Shown in pieces: positions 1 through 10,844 of a stretch of DNA of 64,000 nt. Source of the DNA: Bettongia penicillata ogilbyi (lineage: Eukaryota > Chordata > Mammalia > Diprotodontia > Potoroidae); NCBI GenBank assembly GCA_023548195.1, contig JAJHZJ010000413.1, positions 14,505,941 to 14,569,940 of the forward strand, read 5' to 3'. The stretch's first letter is position 1. Each line of letters begins with the position of its first letter. A program made the position numbers and the translations under genes. The notes beneath the pieces were generated by a model. The model saw nothing but the letters and a program-made list of their open reading frames with translations. It ran no database searches and was not told where the DNA came from.

Positions 1-519
1 ACTTTATTATATATTTAAAAGGAACATCAAAGTATACATAATAGATTTACAGTTTCACGTACAATCATCTTTTTATGACATTATATTTTGGAAATGTTTG
101 CTTTATTCCATACATTAAAATTAAAATAGGTAAGTGTAAAAAAAAAATAAAGTGTTAGAGCTAGAAGGGATCTTTACCATCAGTTAGTCCAGCCTTCTCA
201 TTTTGTAGATGAGAAAACTGGACATTCATTTTCATTACTTCCTATGCGATACATCAGTTAATAGAAAGAGATTTTCTGATGTTTCAGAGTTTAACGTTCA
301 AGTGAAGATACACTTTCTTGTTCATTTTACCAATGGCCAAAGGACAACATAGCGCCCCCACTTCTATGACCAGAACAAAAGTTGTTATTTGATTTTTATT
401 TTATACATCAATGTCCCAGATAGATAGATAGCTGTGACTAAACTCTTGGGAATGATACATGTAAATATCTTCCCCCAAAACACATGAATGATATGACTCA
501 AGGGTTATAATAACTCATC
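1..519. other. AT-rich sequence with one old MIR scrap
   Basis: No gene is seen. Positions 150-225 resemble the antisense 3' half of a marsupial MIR ('agagctagaagggatct', then 'agtccagccttctcatttt'). The rest is unrecognised AT-rich DNA. Confidence 0.5.
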
Positions 520-745
520 CTCTACGTGTTTGTGCAAGTGAGTAATTGCTGCATTTCTGAAGTCCTTTCTAATCTATTCTTCATTCCACACATACTTAAC
601 TGATTCCAGAGATTACATAACATAATCTGGCTTTTGTCATTATTTACTTATTTGTCTTATTTTTTCCTATTAGATTATAAGCTCCATTAGGGCAGGTACC
701 ATGACTTGAGTGCATGCCGTGTGTATGTTCAAGAATGAATGAATG
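520..745 (+). repeat. L2 LINE 3' end
   Basis: This is the typical L2 3' terminus: 'ttagattataagctccatta' and 'gggcaggtacc', closing with the tandem 'gaatgaatgaatg'. It is a 5'-truncated sense copy with no coding capacity. Confidence 0.65.
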
Positions 746-865
746 AAAAAGAAGTTATTGAGTACTTACTATGTGTCAGGCACTGGGGACACAGATGCCG
801 TAGGCAAGATGGTTTCTACCCTCATGAAATGTACGTTCTAACAAGGGAAGGCAAAACATAAAGGA
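746..865 (-). repeat. L2 LINE 3' end, antisense
   Basis: This begins 'ttattgagtacttactatgt' and continues 'caggcactggggacacag', the reverse complement of an L2 3' tail. It abuts a sense L2 end, giving a tail-to-tail pair. Homology may continue to about 1250, but I cannot follow it. Confidence 0.6.
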
Positions 866-1290
866 GAACAAGAGTTTGAAAGCAGAAGAGTGGCAGAGGC
901 TACTTGTCGAGGGTGATTTGGGGCCAGATGTGGCATAGTTTCCTGATCCTGGTCAAGATAAAGGGAAAACTCAGCTACTGGGGACAGGATTTTAAGGTTG
1001 AAGACCCAGTTCTATGGGAAGGAAAGGAGAGGAAAGGATAGGGTAGAGACTGTATTTTTTGGTGATAGCTGAGAAGTGGGGGCTGATAGCATGGTTCCTG
1101 GTAAGGTTAGGACATAGAGCCCAGGATTCCAGGTGTATGAGTCTCAGTTCTCGTGGCATGAGGAGGAAGACAGAATGGGGACATGATTTTGGAAGACTTG
1201 CTCATCTTTATATCTAAAGCAGAATTTACACATTTTATCATATATATTGCCTTGCATACAGTAGGCTGTAAGAAGTGATTATTGCTGTTG

Positions 1291-1880
1291 CTGCTTCATT
1301 GTTATTTACCAGTTTTACCAGCATTTTTGTTAAATGGCGAGTCTTTATCCTAGAAGCAGGAGTCTACTATCAAACAGTAGATTACTATAGTCATTTGTTA
1401 CCATTTCTTATGTACCTAACCTATTCCACTGATCCACCACTCTATTTCTTAGCCAGTGACAAATAGTTTTGATGATCACTGCATTATAATATAGTTTTAT
1501 ATATAGTACTGCTAAGCCACCTTCCTTTGTATTTTTTCATGAATTCCCTTGACATTCTTGACCTTTTGTTCTTCCAGATGAATTTTGTTATCATTATTTC
1601 TAGCTCCATACAATAATTTTTGACTGGTATATAACAATAGTTTGACTGGTATGTCCTGAATGAGTAAATTAATTTAGGTAGAAATGTCATTTTTATTATA
1701 TTAGCTCAGCCTACCCATGAGCAATTGATATTTTCCCAATTATTTAGATCTGAATTTATTTGTGTGAAAAGTATTTTGCAATTGTGTTCATATGCTTCCT
1801 GAGTTTGTGTTGGCAGGTAGACTTCCAAGTATTTTATATTGTTACTGCTACCACCTCCACCATGTCCACTACCTCCACTA
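1291..1880 (-). pseudogene. L1 ORF2 C-terminal fragment (degraded)
   Basis: Read on the minus strand, translation gives pieces typical of the L1 ORF2 protein after the reverse transcriptase core. These include 'NNWENINCSWVG', 'MTFLPKLIYSF' (start near 1690) and 'ITKFIWKNKRSR', followed by an LYYK-like stretch broken by stops and a 'CW-NW' motif near 1330. These match the 'W..IPCSWIGRINIVKM' and 'KFIWNQKR' regions of mammalian L1. The frame is interrupted, both ends are lost, and no 3'UTR or poly(A) is visible. It is a dead fragment of a reverse transcriptase/endonuclease gene. The strand is certain and the family very likely. Confidence 0.8.
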
Positions 1881-1935
1881 CTACTGCTTATATTGTTATT
1901 ACCTCTACTACTATTCCTAATACTACTTTGTAGGC
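1838..1935. repeat. Degenerate ACY trinucleotide tract
   Basis: Imperfect repeats of acc/act/atc units ('ctgctaccacctccaccatg', 'cctccactactactgctta') form a decayed microsatellite at the edge of the L1 fragment. Confidence 0.6.
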
Positions 1936-2060
1936 TGGATCTGTGATTTCATCAGTATATGAAGTTCCAGGTAAAGAATTTCCTCTACCAGTGCAGATAG
2001 ATTATCATCTTCTCAGCAATTTGTAGTCTTAGAGTTTTCTGAAGCACCAAGGTTAAGGCA

Positions 2061-2335
2061 CTTGCTCACTGGGTAAGGGACTCGACCAGAAATGTAGTGG
2101 TGGGACTAGGAGCCACCCCCTCGTTATCACCTTACATCTATTTTCTCTTTCTTAGCCAAACTGCTTCAAAAAGCTTTCCTTCATTTGTTGCCACCTTTCT
2201 CCCTCCTGATACTCATTTTGCAACCCTCTTCAGTCTGGCTTCTGACCTCATTACTCAACGCAAAATACTCTCTTCAAAATTCCCAGTGATTTGATCTTTT
2301 AATTGGCAAATCCATTTTCTTTAAAGACAGGAACA
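2061..2335 (+). repeat. L2/CR1-like LINE ORF2 fragment
   Basis: The stretch 'agtctggcttctgacctcat' and the following bases resemble the part of L2 ORF2 just upstream of the reverse transcriptase 'FDTVDH' motif. It is short and frame-broken. The same LINE segment appears again near 2697, so this is a separate copy or a duplication. Confidence 0.5.
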
Positions 2336-2640
2336 CTTCCCTCTGAAATTATGGTACATGTCATCTAACACATAACTAAGGAGTGGACATAGGAAAGGGA
2401 CTTTTTGGGGGGAGGAGGTCAAGGGAAGTTTGGAGCACAGGATCTTCCCTGGGTTGGCTTTGTCAGAAGATGGCACATAAGCTTAAACAGTCTTAGAAGA
2501 GGGGTAAAGAAAAGAAGACAGAGAGAATGACTTTCTCCTCTACAATTAGTTCTGGAACAGCTGCAGAAATAAATTATCTAAGGAAAGTATCTGATCACAT
2601 TTTCCGTTTGTGGTTCTCTATTCCCTTAAAATAAAGCTAT

Positions 2641-4070
2641 CTATGCTTGCTGCCTTCATTTCCTTTCTTCTCATTCACTCACACCTCAATGCTTTGTAGT
2701 CTAGCTCCTGATCTCACCACTCAACTGCCATTGCTTTCTCCAATATTGCCAACGATTGATGTCAAATAGGATGCAATTCCTATCTTTCTTAACCCATCTG
2801 CTGTATTTGACATGGTTGGCCATCCCTCTGGATACTCTTTCTTTTGTCTTTGATGCCTCTATAGTTACCTGATTCCTTCTACCTGTCTTCTCTTCTGCTT
2901 CCTTGGTTAGATTTTCATCCATATCGTATCCCCTACCTGTGGTTGTTCTGAGCTGAGGCTCTATTCTGGAGCTTCTTCCAACAATACACTCTTTCTTGGT
3001 GGCTTCATCATTTTCCATAGGTTTAATTTTAATGTCTATGCTTTCAGATTTATAAATCTACATCAAACCTCTTTCTTGAACTCTGGTCTTATATCGCTAA
3101 TTATCTATTGGTCATTTCATCCTGAATGTCTGTTCCACATTCATGTCATGCTCACAGTTTCAATCCAGAATTCTCTTTTCCTCCCAAAATTTACTCCACC
3201 CTTCCTCCCCTCCACCCTATTTCTATCTAGGGTACCACAGTCCTTCTAGTCAACAAGTTTCATAACTTCATATTGTCCTCACCCCTTCATTCACCTTCAT
3301 GAGTTGCCAGATGTTGTGGTTTCTACCTCCACAGTCCAGGCCCTCTGGTCTGGACTTTTGCAATGGACTTCTAACTACACCCTTTTCCAAGTCTCTCCAT
3401 CCTCCATAGAGATTAAAAAATGGTTTTCCTAAAGCACATTGGACTATGTCATTGCCTACTCAATAAAATCCAGTCTCTATAATATCTCTAGGATCAAATG
3501 TAAAATCCTCCAGTCATATTTAAAGCTCTTTATGACCTGGCCCTGCTTCATCTTTCCTGTATTATTCCACATTACTCCCCTTCATTTAGACTGTGGTCTT
3601 GCCAAACTGGCTTTATTACTCTTCCTCATACATGGCAGTTTATCTATTTCCATTTCATTGTACTGGCTGTCATCCATGCCTTAAATGTAACCCCCCCCAT
3701 TTCTGTATTTTAGAATTCTTCCTTTTCTTTGAGGTTCAACTCAAATGTCATTTTCCACATGAAAGCCTTTCCTGATCACCACACACACACACCCCTACAA
3801 GCTACTAATGATTCTACTCCAGATTATCTTGTATCAATTTTTAAAAATCACTTGTGTATGTGCATGCATGCATGTGAATATGTGTGTCTGTGTGTGTCTG
3901 TATGAATATATGTGTATATATGTATGTACATATATGTGTATATATATATATATATATACACTATCTTTTCCCAGTGATTACAATTGCTATGCTTTTGTCT
4001 TTGTACATAGTAGATTCTGGCATATGTTAGGTTTAATAATTCTAATTGATTGATTGATTGTATGACCTAG
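2641..4070 (+). repeat. L2 LINE, long sense fragment
   Basis: A decayed L2 runs from the ORF2 reverse-transcriptase region to the 3' end. 'gctgtatttgacatggttgg' at about 2800 encodes a relic of the conserved AVFDMVGH/FDTVDH motif. 'aggatcaaatgtaaaatcct' and 'tttatgacctggccctgct' at about 3491-3548 are the classic L2 3' coding region. The terminus is the ATTG repeat near 4045-4060. Two microsatellites have grown inside it. No open frame remains. Confidence 0.75.
3850..3961. repeat. (TG)/(TA)n microsatellite in L2
   Basis: Alternating tg/ta units end in a pure (TA)n run around 3940-3957. Short (AC)n is also present at 3781-3793. Confidence 0.85.
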
Positions 4071-4124
4071 TCCAGGCCTTCCTGACTCCTATGTTAATAC
4101 TTTAGCTGCCACATTATTAATAAT

Positions 4125-4370
4125 ACACATTTTTATAGTATTTTAAAGCTTTCCAAGTTCTATACAAATATTATTCAATTTGACCTTCATAATATCCTGT
4201 TAAGCAGGCTCTGTTATTATCCTCATTGTACAGATGGGAAACCTGAGGCTCAGAGAAAGTAATCTGCTTACACAGTATCCTACAGTGAATGAATGTTTAA
4301 CGTAGGATTTGGACCCAGATTTTTCTGGTTCCAAGTCCAACACTCTATTTACTATTCCATATTATTTCCC
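4125..4370 (-). repeat. MIR SINE, antisense
   Basis: 'cagatgggaaacctgaggct' followed by a 'gtaatctgcttacacagt' region is the reverse complement of the MIR core. 'ccaagtccaacactctattt' is its tRNA-related 5' part. Confidence 0.75.
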
Positions 4371-4884
4371 AATAGCCATTGAGTGAAAAAAAGTATATTC
4401 TTTTTCCAGTACCATGAGGCCTTCAGTGAAGTACCACCTCATTGGAGTATACCTCTAACCAGAGATGTTCATGTTTTGAATATGGTATGACCATATGGTC
4501 TTATACCTATGATTCAGACATCATTCACCTTGGAGATTACAAGTCTATAATACTTGGATGAAGTCATCTGTCAGTGACATCTTATAATAATCCTATACCA
4601 GCTTTCTGGCATTCTTTCTCATGTCAACTGAGGCATTCTTAAGTCTTTATGAATGATCACCATTTTTTAATGACAAATCATCAGTGGTTATGGAAAAAAT
4701 AGTTCAAGATTCTTTGATCTCTTCTGACATATCCAACATAGACGAATGTTCACTATTATGTTACCTTTCTGTAGTCTTGACTTCACATGAAGGAGTTTGT
4801 TGCTAATACCATGCATTTCTTAAATAAAGTGTTTTTACTAATGTCCAAATTATCAAAATCAGTATTACTATCCTGACTGTGGTG
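4371..4884. other. No recognisable feature
   Basis: AT-rich sequence without an open frame of note or a repeat I can recognise. Confidence 0.5.
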
Positions 4885-5085
4885 ACCCTACAGAAGGCAG
4901 TGTGGTGTGATTTTAAAAAGCATTGGATTTAGAATCGGAGGACTTATATTTGAATGTCATTTTATATATACCTGTATAACACTTCATAATTGACAACCTC
5001 TTGGGTCTCAGTTCTCTCTTTTGAAAAATGAATTAGACTACATAACCTCTAAAGTTACTTCTATCTCTAAAATCTATGATCTAAT
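4885..5085 (+). repeat. Marsupial-type MIR SINE
   Basis: This starts 'gaaggcagtgtggtgtgatt' and ends in the diagnostic tail 'ctctaaaatctatgatc'. It is decayed but collinear with the family. Confidence 0.7.
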
Positions 5086-5092
5086 TATAGGC

Positions 5093-5205
5093 TAATACAG
5101 TTATTAAGTACCTAATATGTGCTAGACTCCAGGCTAAGCACTTGGGATACAAAAAAAGTCCTTGCTCTCATGGAATTCAAAGTTTAATGGAACAAAATAA
5201 AATAA
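5093..5205 (-). repeat. L2 LINE 3' end, antisense
   Basis: 'ttattaagtacctaatatgt' and 'ggctaagcacttgggataca' are the reverse complement of an L2 3' terminus. Confidence 0.65.
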
Positions 5206-6043
5206 TGAATACCAGTGACGTTTTCACAAGTTGAATTGTTTGAAGGAAATATATTCCAAAAGTGGACATTATATTGTACTGACTCTTTGTCCAAGAATAA
5301 TAAAAGCTGATTTTTATGTGACCATTTGTAATTCTTGCACAATTGCCAAGCAATCACCACAACAAGAAGGCCAAAACAACTCAGAAGGTATTTCAGCCAG
5401 CAAATACTTAATCTCCTTGCCACATGGAGAAACTTGTAGCCAAGGGCAACAGTGATTTACACCAAAAACTCTTTAACAAAGCCTTGCAGAGGATGATAGG
5501 AGATGATGAGCAATATCATCTCATTAAAGTGTAAGAAATGATGGAAAGAAAAGAGGGTTTGCAGAAAGTTTGGCTTGAAACTCAATTAAGCCACATCGTC
5601 TCAAGAACATTTGAAGATGAAACTGGAAGGGTAAGAAACAGGAAAAAAGAAAAGAAAAGAAAAAGAAATATGTCAGAATTTCTGTAAAAAGCTTTCTTTT
5701 ATCAATGATATATTTACACTATAACATAGTCCTTGAAGTACTAAAAGAAATGACACTAAAGAAGAAATATACAGGAATAATAACTAGGCCAGACCAAGTA
5801 ATGAATAGAGAAGTCAATTACATTTTGAAGGCATTGAAAAATCAGTTTTCTGGATGTTCAATAAAGGGCAATTTATCAAATCATTCGGAAAAAATTTTGA
5901 AGGTATTACTTTCTGATAAAAGGCAATCAAGAACCCATCAGTGACTATTGATCTATTTGCCAATGTGATCATCTTCATAAAATTTTTGAAAGAATTAGAT
6001 GTATACTCAGGTTGTTTTTTTAAATGAAAATTTAAGAAGTAAA

Positions 6044-6302
6044 TGAGCAGGTAGGTGATACAGTGAATAGATTGCTGGGCCTGAAGTTAGAAAGAGTCAA
6101 CTTTCTGGGTTCAAATTTGCTCTCAGATACTTACAAGCTGTGTGATCCTGGACAAATCACTTCATTGTATTTGCCTCAGTTTCCTCATCTGTAAAATTAG
6201 CTGGTGAAGGAAACGGCAAACCATTCTAATATATTTGCCAAAAAAAACCCTGAAACTAAATGGGGTCACAAAGAGTCAGACATGATAGAAAAATGACCAA
6301 AC
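6044..6302 (+). mobile_element. Mar1-type CORE-SINE inside the RTE
   Basis: The tRNA-like head ('gcaggtaggtgatacagtga'), CORE ('tcctcatctgtaaaattagc') and tail ('aaatggggtcacaaagagtc') are all present, so it is full length. The imperfect 10-bp direct flank 'aagaagtaaa' occurs at 6034-6043 and 6303-6312, the target-site duplication. Such SINEs are transcribed by RNA polymerase III and copied by a LINE enzyme. Confidence 0.85.
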
Positions 6303-6767
6303 AAGAAGTAAACAGGCAGGTTATCCTAACTTATATCTACTGCAAATCGTATCTTCCTGTCACACAATTTTCTGAGAGGCACAGAGAATACAAAAATGCC
6401 ACTGCAGGTTTTGTTTGCGGACTATAGAAAGATCATTTGATCAAAATATAACTTTAATGATTCACATCCAAAAAAAGAGTCATCTATACAAGTGTTAAAT
6501 CATATAAGATTTCTTGATAGATAATTTTACTTAACATTCTACTATCAATATATCTTCTCAGTTAAAAATATGAAGAGGTATTCTGTCCAGAGGTGCTTAT
6601 CTTTGTCAAAGAGGATGTTTTGCATAGAGCTAAAAAGGAAGAACTCCTTATAGGTTTGAAGGTCTTATGAATGCAATAAATCCCTTTTGGAAATGACATT
6701 GTACTGATTGTCCCTAACCCTAGAATACTATATCACCTACAAAATAAGAATTACTAAACCAAGCAAA

Positions 6768-6998
6768 TGAAGGCAGCATGATATCATGGAAAGAATTGGA
6801 TTTAGACTCAAAGAAACTTGATTTGCATCCTAAACTCTATGACTTACTGTATTTGTAAGTCATTTAGCCATTTGAACCCTGGTTTTCTCATTTATGAGAT
6901 AAAAATAATAAAAAATGTAAGAACCCCCCTATAAGGTTATGGTGAGCATCAAATGAGGTAATGTAATCCTAAAAGTATTATATAAATAACTTCAATAA
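6768..6998 (+). repeat. MIR SINE inside the RTE
   Basis: 'gaaggcagcatgatatcatg' is the head, and 'ttatggtgagcatcaaatga' followed by 'ggtaatgtaa' is the 3' part. It interrupts the RTE between its FADD-like and GCETW-like regions. Confidence 0.75.
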
Positions 6999-7660
6999 TT
7001 ATTATAGTCCAAACTATGCTATTTATATATGGAACACTCGCAGAACTGGCCCATCAGCCATACTTGGATAGGTGTGGAAGAAAGACCATGAGTTGGGTTC
7101 TGAATCAAATATGAGAAGGTGAAAAGACTGAGTTCTGGGTCACATATAGGAAATGGAATAGTTCTTTAAGTGATCCTAGTCTCCTGTCATTAAATAGCAA
7201 TATTCTTCCAGTGATGCTATGTGGCTATGAATCATGAAACTCCAGAATTTCTGAAAAAAACTCAAAATTGTGACACATTAAAAAGGCATGGAGATAGTCA
7301 TAGTAGTCCTAAGTTGGCTGCAGCAAATGGCCAATTATGACTTGTGCACAAGAAGCGGCAGAAAACATCAAGCAGGAGATGTATGATCTGAAAAGGAGAT
7401 GGGCTGCTCATGTAACAAGAGTGAAGAATAACTTGTAAATAGCCTGAGTTCTATGTTGATACTCATGTAATATTAAAAGTTCTGGAGAAAGTCTTCCAGG
7501 ACATTGAGTGTACCAACCTCCAACCCACATGGAGAATTTATAGGATACCATAGATCAGAGAAGTAGTACCAAACAGGGAATCATGGGTGAATTTCAATTT
7601 GAACAATTCATGGAAGTACCCAGCCTACAGTGTTGAGGTGACTATAGTTAAGAAGCCTAT

Positions 7661-8394
7661 GAGTATTATTTGATTTTCTTTTCATAACAAGTCTATAAAC
7701 CTTAGCATCTTTATTTTGAAGATAGAAAAATTCAAATTAAAGAAAAGAAACAAAGGGGAACTATAACTTCATACCAGCATATTAATCAGACTAATGGAGC
7801 ACCTTCAAGCAGCAACAGGTAACACCCAGCAGAGAATACATATCATATATATATATATATTCTTGGCAGAGACCGCATACATATCAAACTGAAGACCATG
7901 TCACTAGGTCCAGAAAAAGTACCATATGACATCCCTAGAACATACTGGTGGCCCTATAGCACTAAATGTATGGCACTAAATGTATGATCTACTCCTTCAT
8001 GCCTACACTGTTACTATATTCCCTATGTATGTGCCCCTTCACATACGTTTCTTTCTATGTGCTCTCTAATGTTGTATGGCTTTTTTTCATCAATGGTATG
8101 TTTGTGTGTGGGAAGGTATGCCCCTAGTTTATCAGGATATTTTTCCTATTGCTCCTTTTCTTCCCATGCAATTAATTTCATTAAATTCTTTTTATTTTGA
8201 ATTAATGATATCCTCTAGATAACTAACAAAAGTAAACACGTCGGTGGGGGCTTTAAGCTCTGATTTTAAGCGAATGCTGAAACATAATCAATGTACCTTG
8301 AACCTGGGGTAGCATGGTAAGATTAGGGGAAATCTATGTTCAAGTTAGAGAGAAGTGCCCTGAGGTGTTAGGGTAGGATATTTCCACTACAAAA
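7661..8394. other. No gene; short (TA)n
   Basis: Mostly unrecognised. A small (TA)n lies at about 7846-7860. The 'gtatggcactaaatgtatg' area holds a short local duplication ('cactaaatgtatg' occurs twice near 7964-7987). Confidence 0.5.

Positions 8395-8436
<42 letters not shown>
8395..8436. repeat. (AC)n microsatellite
   Basis: About 21 uninterrupted ac dinucleotides, likely polymorphic. Confidence 0.95.
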
Positions 8437-8438
<2 letters not shown>

Positions 8439-9494
8439 CATGCAATCAGGTCCTGAAAGAAAAACAGAATGTCAACTACATACTTTACACAAGAACCAAT
8501 TTTTTTCTCAGGTTGCTAGGGCACCATCCTAGCTCAGAAACACTAGCTCGCTACCTGCCATCTCTTAAAAGATTCAACATCCCTTTGATTTTTCAATTAT
8601 ACAGGACTTTTTGTGATTCATCCTAAACAGAGAGGAGGAGGGAGAGAAATAAGGCAAGGAAGCATACCATTTAAATTTCAATAGATATTTTAAAATATCT
8701 TTTGTACAAAATTGGATCTTAAGCAGGACACTGGATATTCAAAAGCCCTCTGTGATGTACTAGTTCTCATTCTATAGATGGGAATTCTGAAGTAGAAAAT
8801 TGCATCTTTTTTTTTAATGTGGACATATGCTTGGCAAAGGAAACAGAACAAAATGAGGCATCAGAGAAAGGGGATTAGGAACAAAAACACAGAAAAGATA
8901 GAACAAGTCCAGGCTATAGACTGCCGTTGCTTACACAAAGACTATTAATACAAATGTTGGAGGAAAATCAGTTAAACATCATGGGCATGCAAACTGAATA
9001 GATGAAGAAAGGACAATAAAGCTTGCATACACAGCCAGATGAGAGAATATGAGAAGACGAGAGGTCTGGAGGAAAGCCGAGAGTGATGTGCTAAGTTTCA
9101 GAACGACAAATAGAAGAAAAAGTTGAGGTTGGGGTGAAGGGGAGGATATGGGGAGATGAATGGAATTTCAGTGGCCTGAGGGACAAAAATAATCACTTTA
9201 CAATCATATTCCCTACTAGTTTCTTCCTCCCATGGCAGACACCAACCAAGCTGGGTTACTTGCTGAATGCCATTAGCACTCTGCTTTCAATCCCTTTCAC
9301 CCTTATGCCAAACCATAAAATTCCTGTGTCAATATTGTCCTTATGATTCCTTCCTTGGTCTTCTAGCCATTAGGGATCTCGGACTTATCTACACTTACCA
9401 CACTTCATATGTACAGTTCAACGGCACTTTTGTATTCCACCTTTATTTCATTCTTTCTCTCCTGTTAAATTGATATATGATTAATCAATCAATC
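8437..9494. other. No recognisable gene
   Basis: Moderately AT-rich. Positions 9180-9475 are pyrimidine-leaning and may be old LINE sequence, but I could not place it. Short open frames here have no recognisable similarity. Confidence 0.4.
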
Positions 9495-9578
9495 AATTGA
9501 TAGATTGACCAAAAGATAGAACATTTATGAAGGTTCACAATGTTTCAAGAACTGTGTTAAGTTCTAGGGATACAAATA

Positions 9579-9907
9579 TTCTTCAAGGTGTTATTTTCTT
9601 CAGCATTTTTTTGGGTCTCCTTTACCAAGGTATTGACCCATTTTTCATACTTTTCTTGCATCTCTCTCATTTCTCTTCTCAGTTTTTCCTCCACCTGTCT
9701 AACTTGCTTTTCAAAATCCTTTTTGAGCTCTTCCAAGGCTTGAGCCCACCTGACGTCCCCCTGGGATGTCTGGGGTACTGATGCCCCGCCCACCACATCT
9801 TTCCCTGATGTCAAGAATATGTCCTCGTCAGATCCGAAAGTTGGGATCATTTGCATCTGTTCGAAAAAACTCTCTATAGTCTTATTTTTCTTCCCTTTTC
9901 TAGGCAT
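9579..9907 (-). pseudogene. HAL1-1 ORF1, N-terminal fragment
   Basis: The ATG at 9907 opens MPRKGKKNKTIESFF, the same start as in HAL1-2 and HAL1-3. The acidic linker and the first coiled-coil heptads ('VRQVEEKLRREMREMQEKYE') follow until the insertion ends after 'NNTLKN'. The frame then runs six residues into flanking target DNA. The RNA-recognition and C-terminal domains are missing, so it cannot make a working RNA-binding protein. Compared with HAL1-2 it lacks two residues in the 'SDEDEEIF' segment. Confidence 0.85.
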
Positions 9908-10039
9908 TTTCCCAGCCAGTTACTTGACTTCTGAGATTCCTCTCCACCCCTGCCTAGATCCGCCCAGCTAGTGCTTGGGGTCTGAGATTCAAATGGGCTT
10001 TCCGCGGCAAGCGGCTGCTAATCAATGTGAGCTTTAGTT

Positions 10040-10200
10040 CTGGTGCTGGGGGGGGCAGGGCCACCTCCCAGGCTCAGTTCCCTCAGGTTGTTTATGCAGA
10101 GACCTTCAGTAATGGAGCGGGGTGGGGCAGGGCCATCTCCCAGGCTCAGCTCCCTCAGGTTGTTTATGCAGAGACCTTCAGTAATGAAGAGCCTGCCTGC
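10040..10200 (-). repeat. Tandem 72-bp units in HAL1-1 5'UTR
   Basis: Two head-to-tail copies of a unit containing 'ctcccaggctcagctccctc' and 'tttatgcagagaccttcagt' start at about 10055 and 10127 (plus-strand coordinates, period 72). HAL1-2 has the same arrangement and HAL1-3 has one unit. Confidence 0.8.
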
Positions 10201-10648
10201 TGCTGGGGGAGTCCCGGGCTGCCGCCGCAGCTGCTGCCTCCACTGCCCCTGCCTCTGCTGCCGCCGCTTCCTCCCGAGGGGGCCCGAGTCACGGAGACAC
10301 TCCTCTCCCCTCCTCCAGCCCAGCCGTCTCTCTCACTGACCTGTAGCGTCTGTGGGCGGAGGGACCTTCCCGGCCGCCGGAGCCTCGGTCCCTGAAGCCT
10401 GCTTGGATCAGCTTCTCTGGGGCCGCGGCCAGGGCAGCGCTGGGGTGGGGTCCGCTTTTCGGGGCACAACAGACTCTGGGGACGGCTCTCCAGGGCTCTC
10501 TGGAACGGAAATCTCTTCCACTCTGTTTCTGCACACCTTTCAGTGGTCCAGAATTTATGGGGATCTCTTTTTACATTAATTCTATGGGCTGTGGGGTTCA
10601 GAGCTCGTAAATGTGCGTCTTTCTACTCCGCCATCTTGACTCCACCCC
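10200..10648 (-). promoter_or_regulatory. HAL1-1 5'UTR, GC-rich promoter with YY1-like site
   Basis: This is a GC- and CpG-rich block within AT-rich DNA. At the extreme 5' end (10628-10637, minus) lies 'aagatggcgg', a match to the YY1 core. In human L1 a YY1 site at the same place sets the transcription start. Promoter activity is inferred from position and family. Confidence 0.6.
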
Positions 10649-10844
10649 CTAGGGATACAAATAAAAAGAAATAAAGCATTCCCTGAGATCAAGTTGCTTC
10701 CCTTGTAATGGGGGATGAGAACACATAAAGGAATGCTAAAAAAGGGGGGATGGTTTCCATGAGGGATAATGATGAGTTGAGTGAAGGAAGTAGTAATAGA
10801 GCGGTGATCTGGTTCTGGGCAAAATAACAGAAATGGCTGCTCTA

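Larger units (their letters stand above)
5210..7660 (+). pseudogene. Ancient RTE-clade LINE, decayed ORF
   Basis: Fragments across three frames read like an RTE/BovB-type reverse transcriptase in order. Near 5935 there is 'RTHQ-LLIYLP', a relic of the NYRPISLLCHLYKI region. Near 6370-6440 an 'EAQRIQKCHC..' segment followed by a YRKSFD-like stretch corresponds to the 'KMPL...DYEKAFD' segment. Near 6590-6705 relics of 'RGVRQGD' and 'FADDIVLI' appear ('gacattgtactgattgt'). Near 7205 'ILPVMLCGYES' matches the 'VLPVLLYGCETW' motif. Near 7395 'RRWAAHVTRVKNN' matches 'RWAGHVARM'. The C-terminal W..I...R block is near 7530. Many stops and frameshifts are present. A Mar1-type SINE and a MIR are inserted in it. 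It is certainly dead, and the clade is inferred from motif order. Confidence 0.7.
9579..10648 (-). mobile_element. HAL1-1: 3'-truncated, tailless half-L1
   Basis: This minus-strand L1-lineage insertion holds a complete-looking 5'UTR and only the first 110 or so codons of ORF1. The 5' end at 10648 carries 'caagatggcggagtag', as in the other two copies. The 3' end at 9579 stops abruptly inside ORF1, with no poly(A), 3'UTR or ORF2. A perfect 15-bp direct repeat, 'ctagggatacaaata', flanks it at 9564-9578 and 10649-10663, so this shape is the inserted form and not a later deletion. A short overlap at the 3' junction ('gaata') could have primed reverse transcription from an internal RNA position. 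CpG dinucleotides are well preserved in the 5'UTR, suggesting a fairly young insertion. Movement would have needed an L1 enzyme supplied in trans. Confidence 0.85.
9495..10760 (-). repeat. L2 LINE 3' end split by HAL1-1
   Basis: The left part (9495-9578: 'acatttatgaaggttcacaa', then the 'actgtgttaagttctaggga' region) and the right part (10664-10760: 'aagcattccctgagatcaag') join into one antisense L2 3' end once the HAL1-1 insertion and one target-site copy are removed. The L2 is therefore older than HAL1-1. Confidence 0.7.

Noticed and set aside
10027..10579. Several Pro/Arg/Gly-rich frames on both strands
   Set aside because: They lie in the GC-rich HAL1 5'UTR, where stops are rare, and are not conserved between copies; the same applies to 15732-16431 and 28166-28737.
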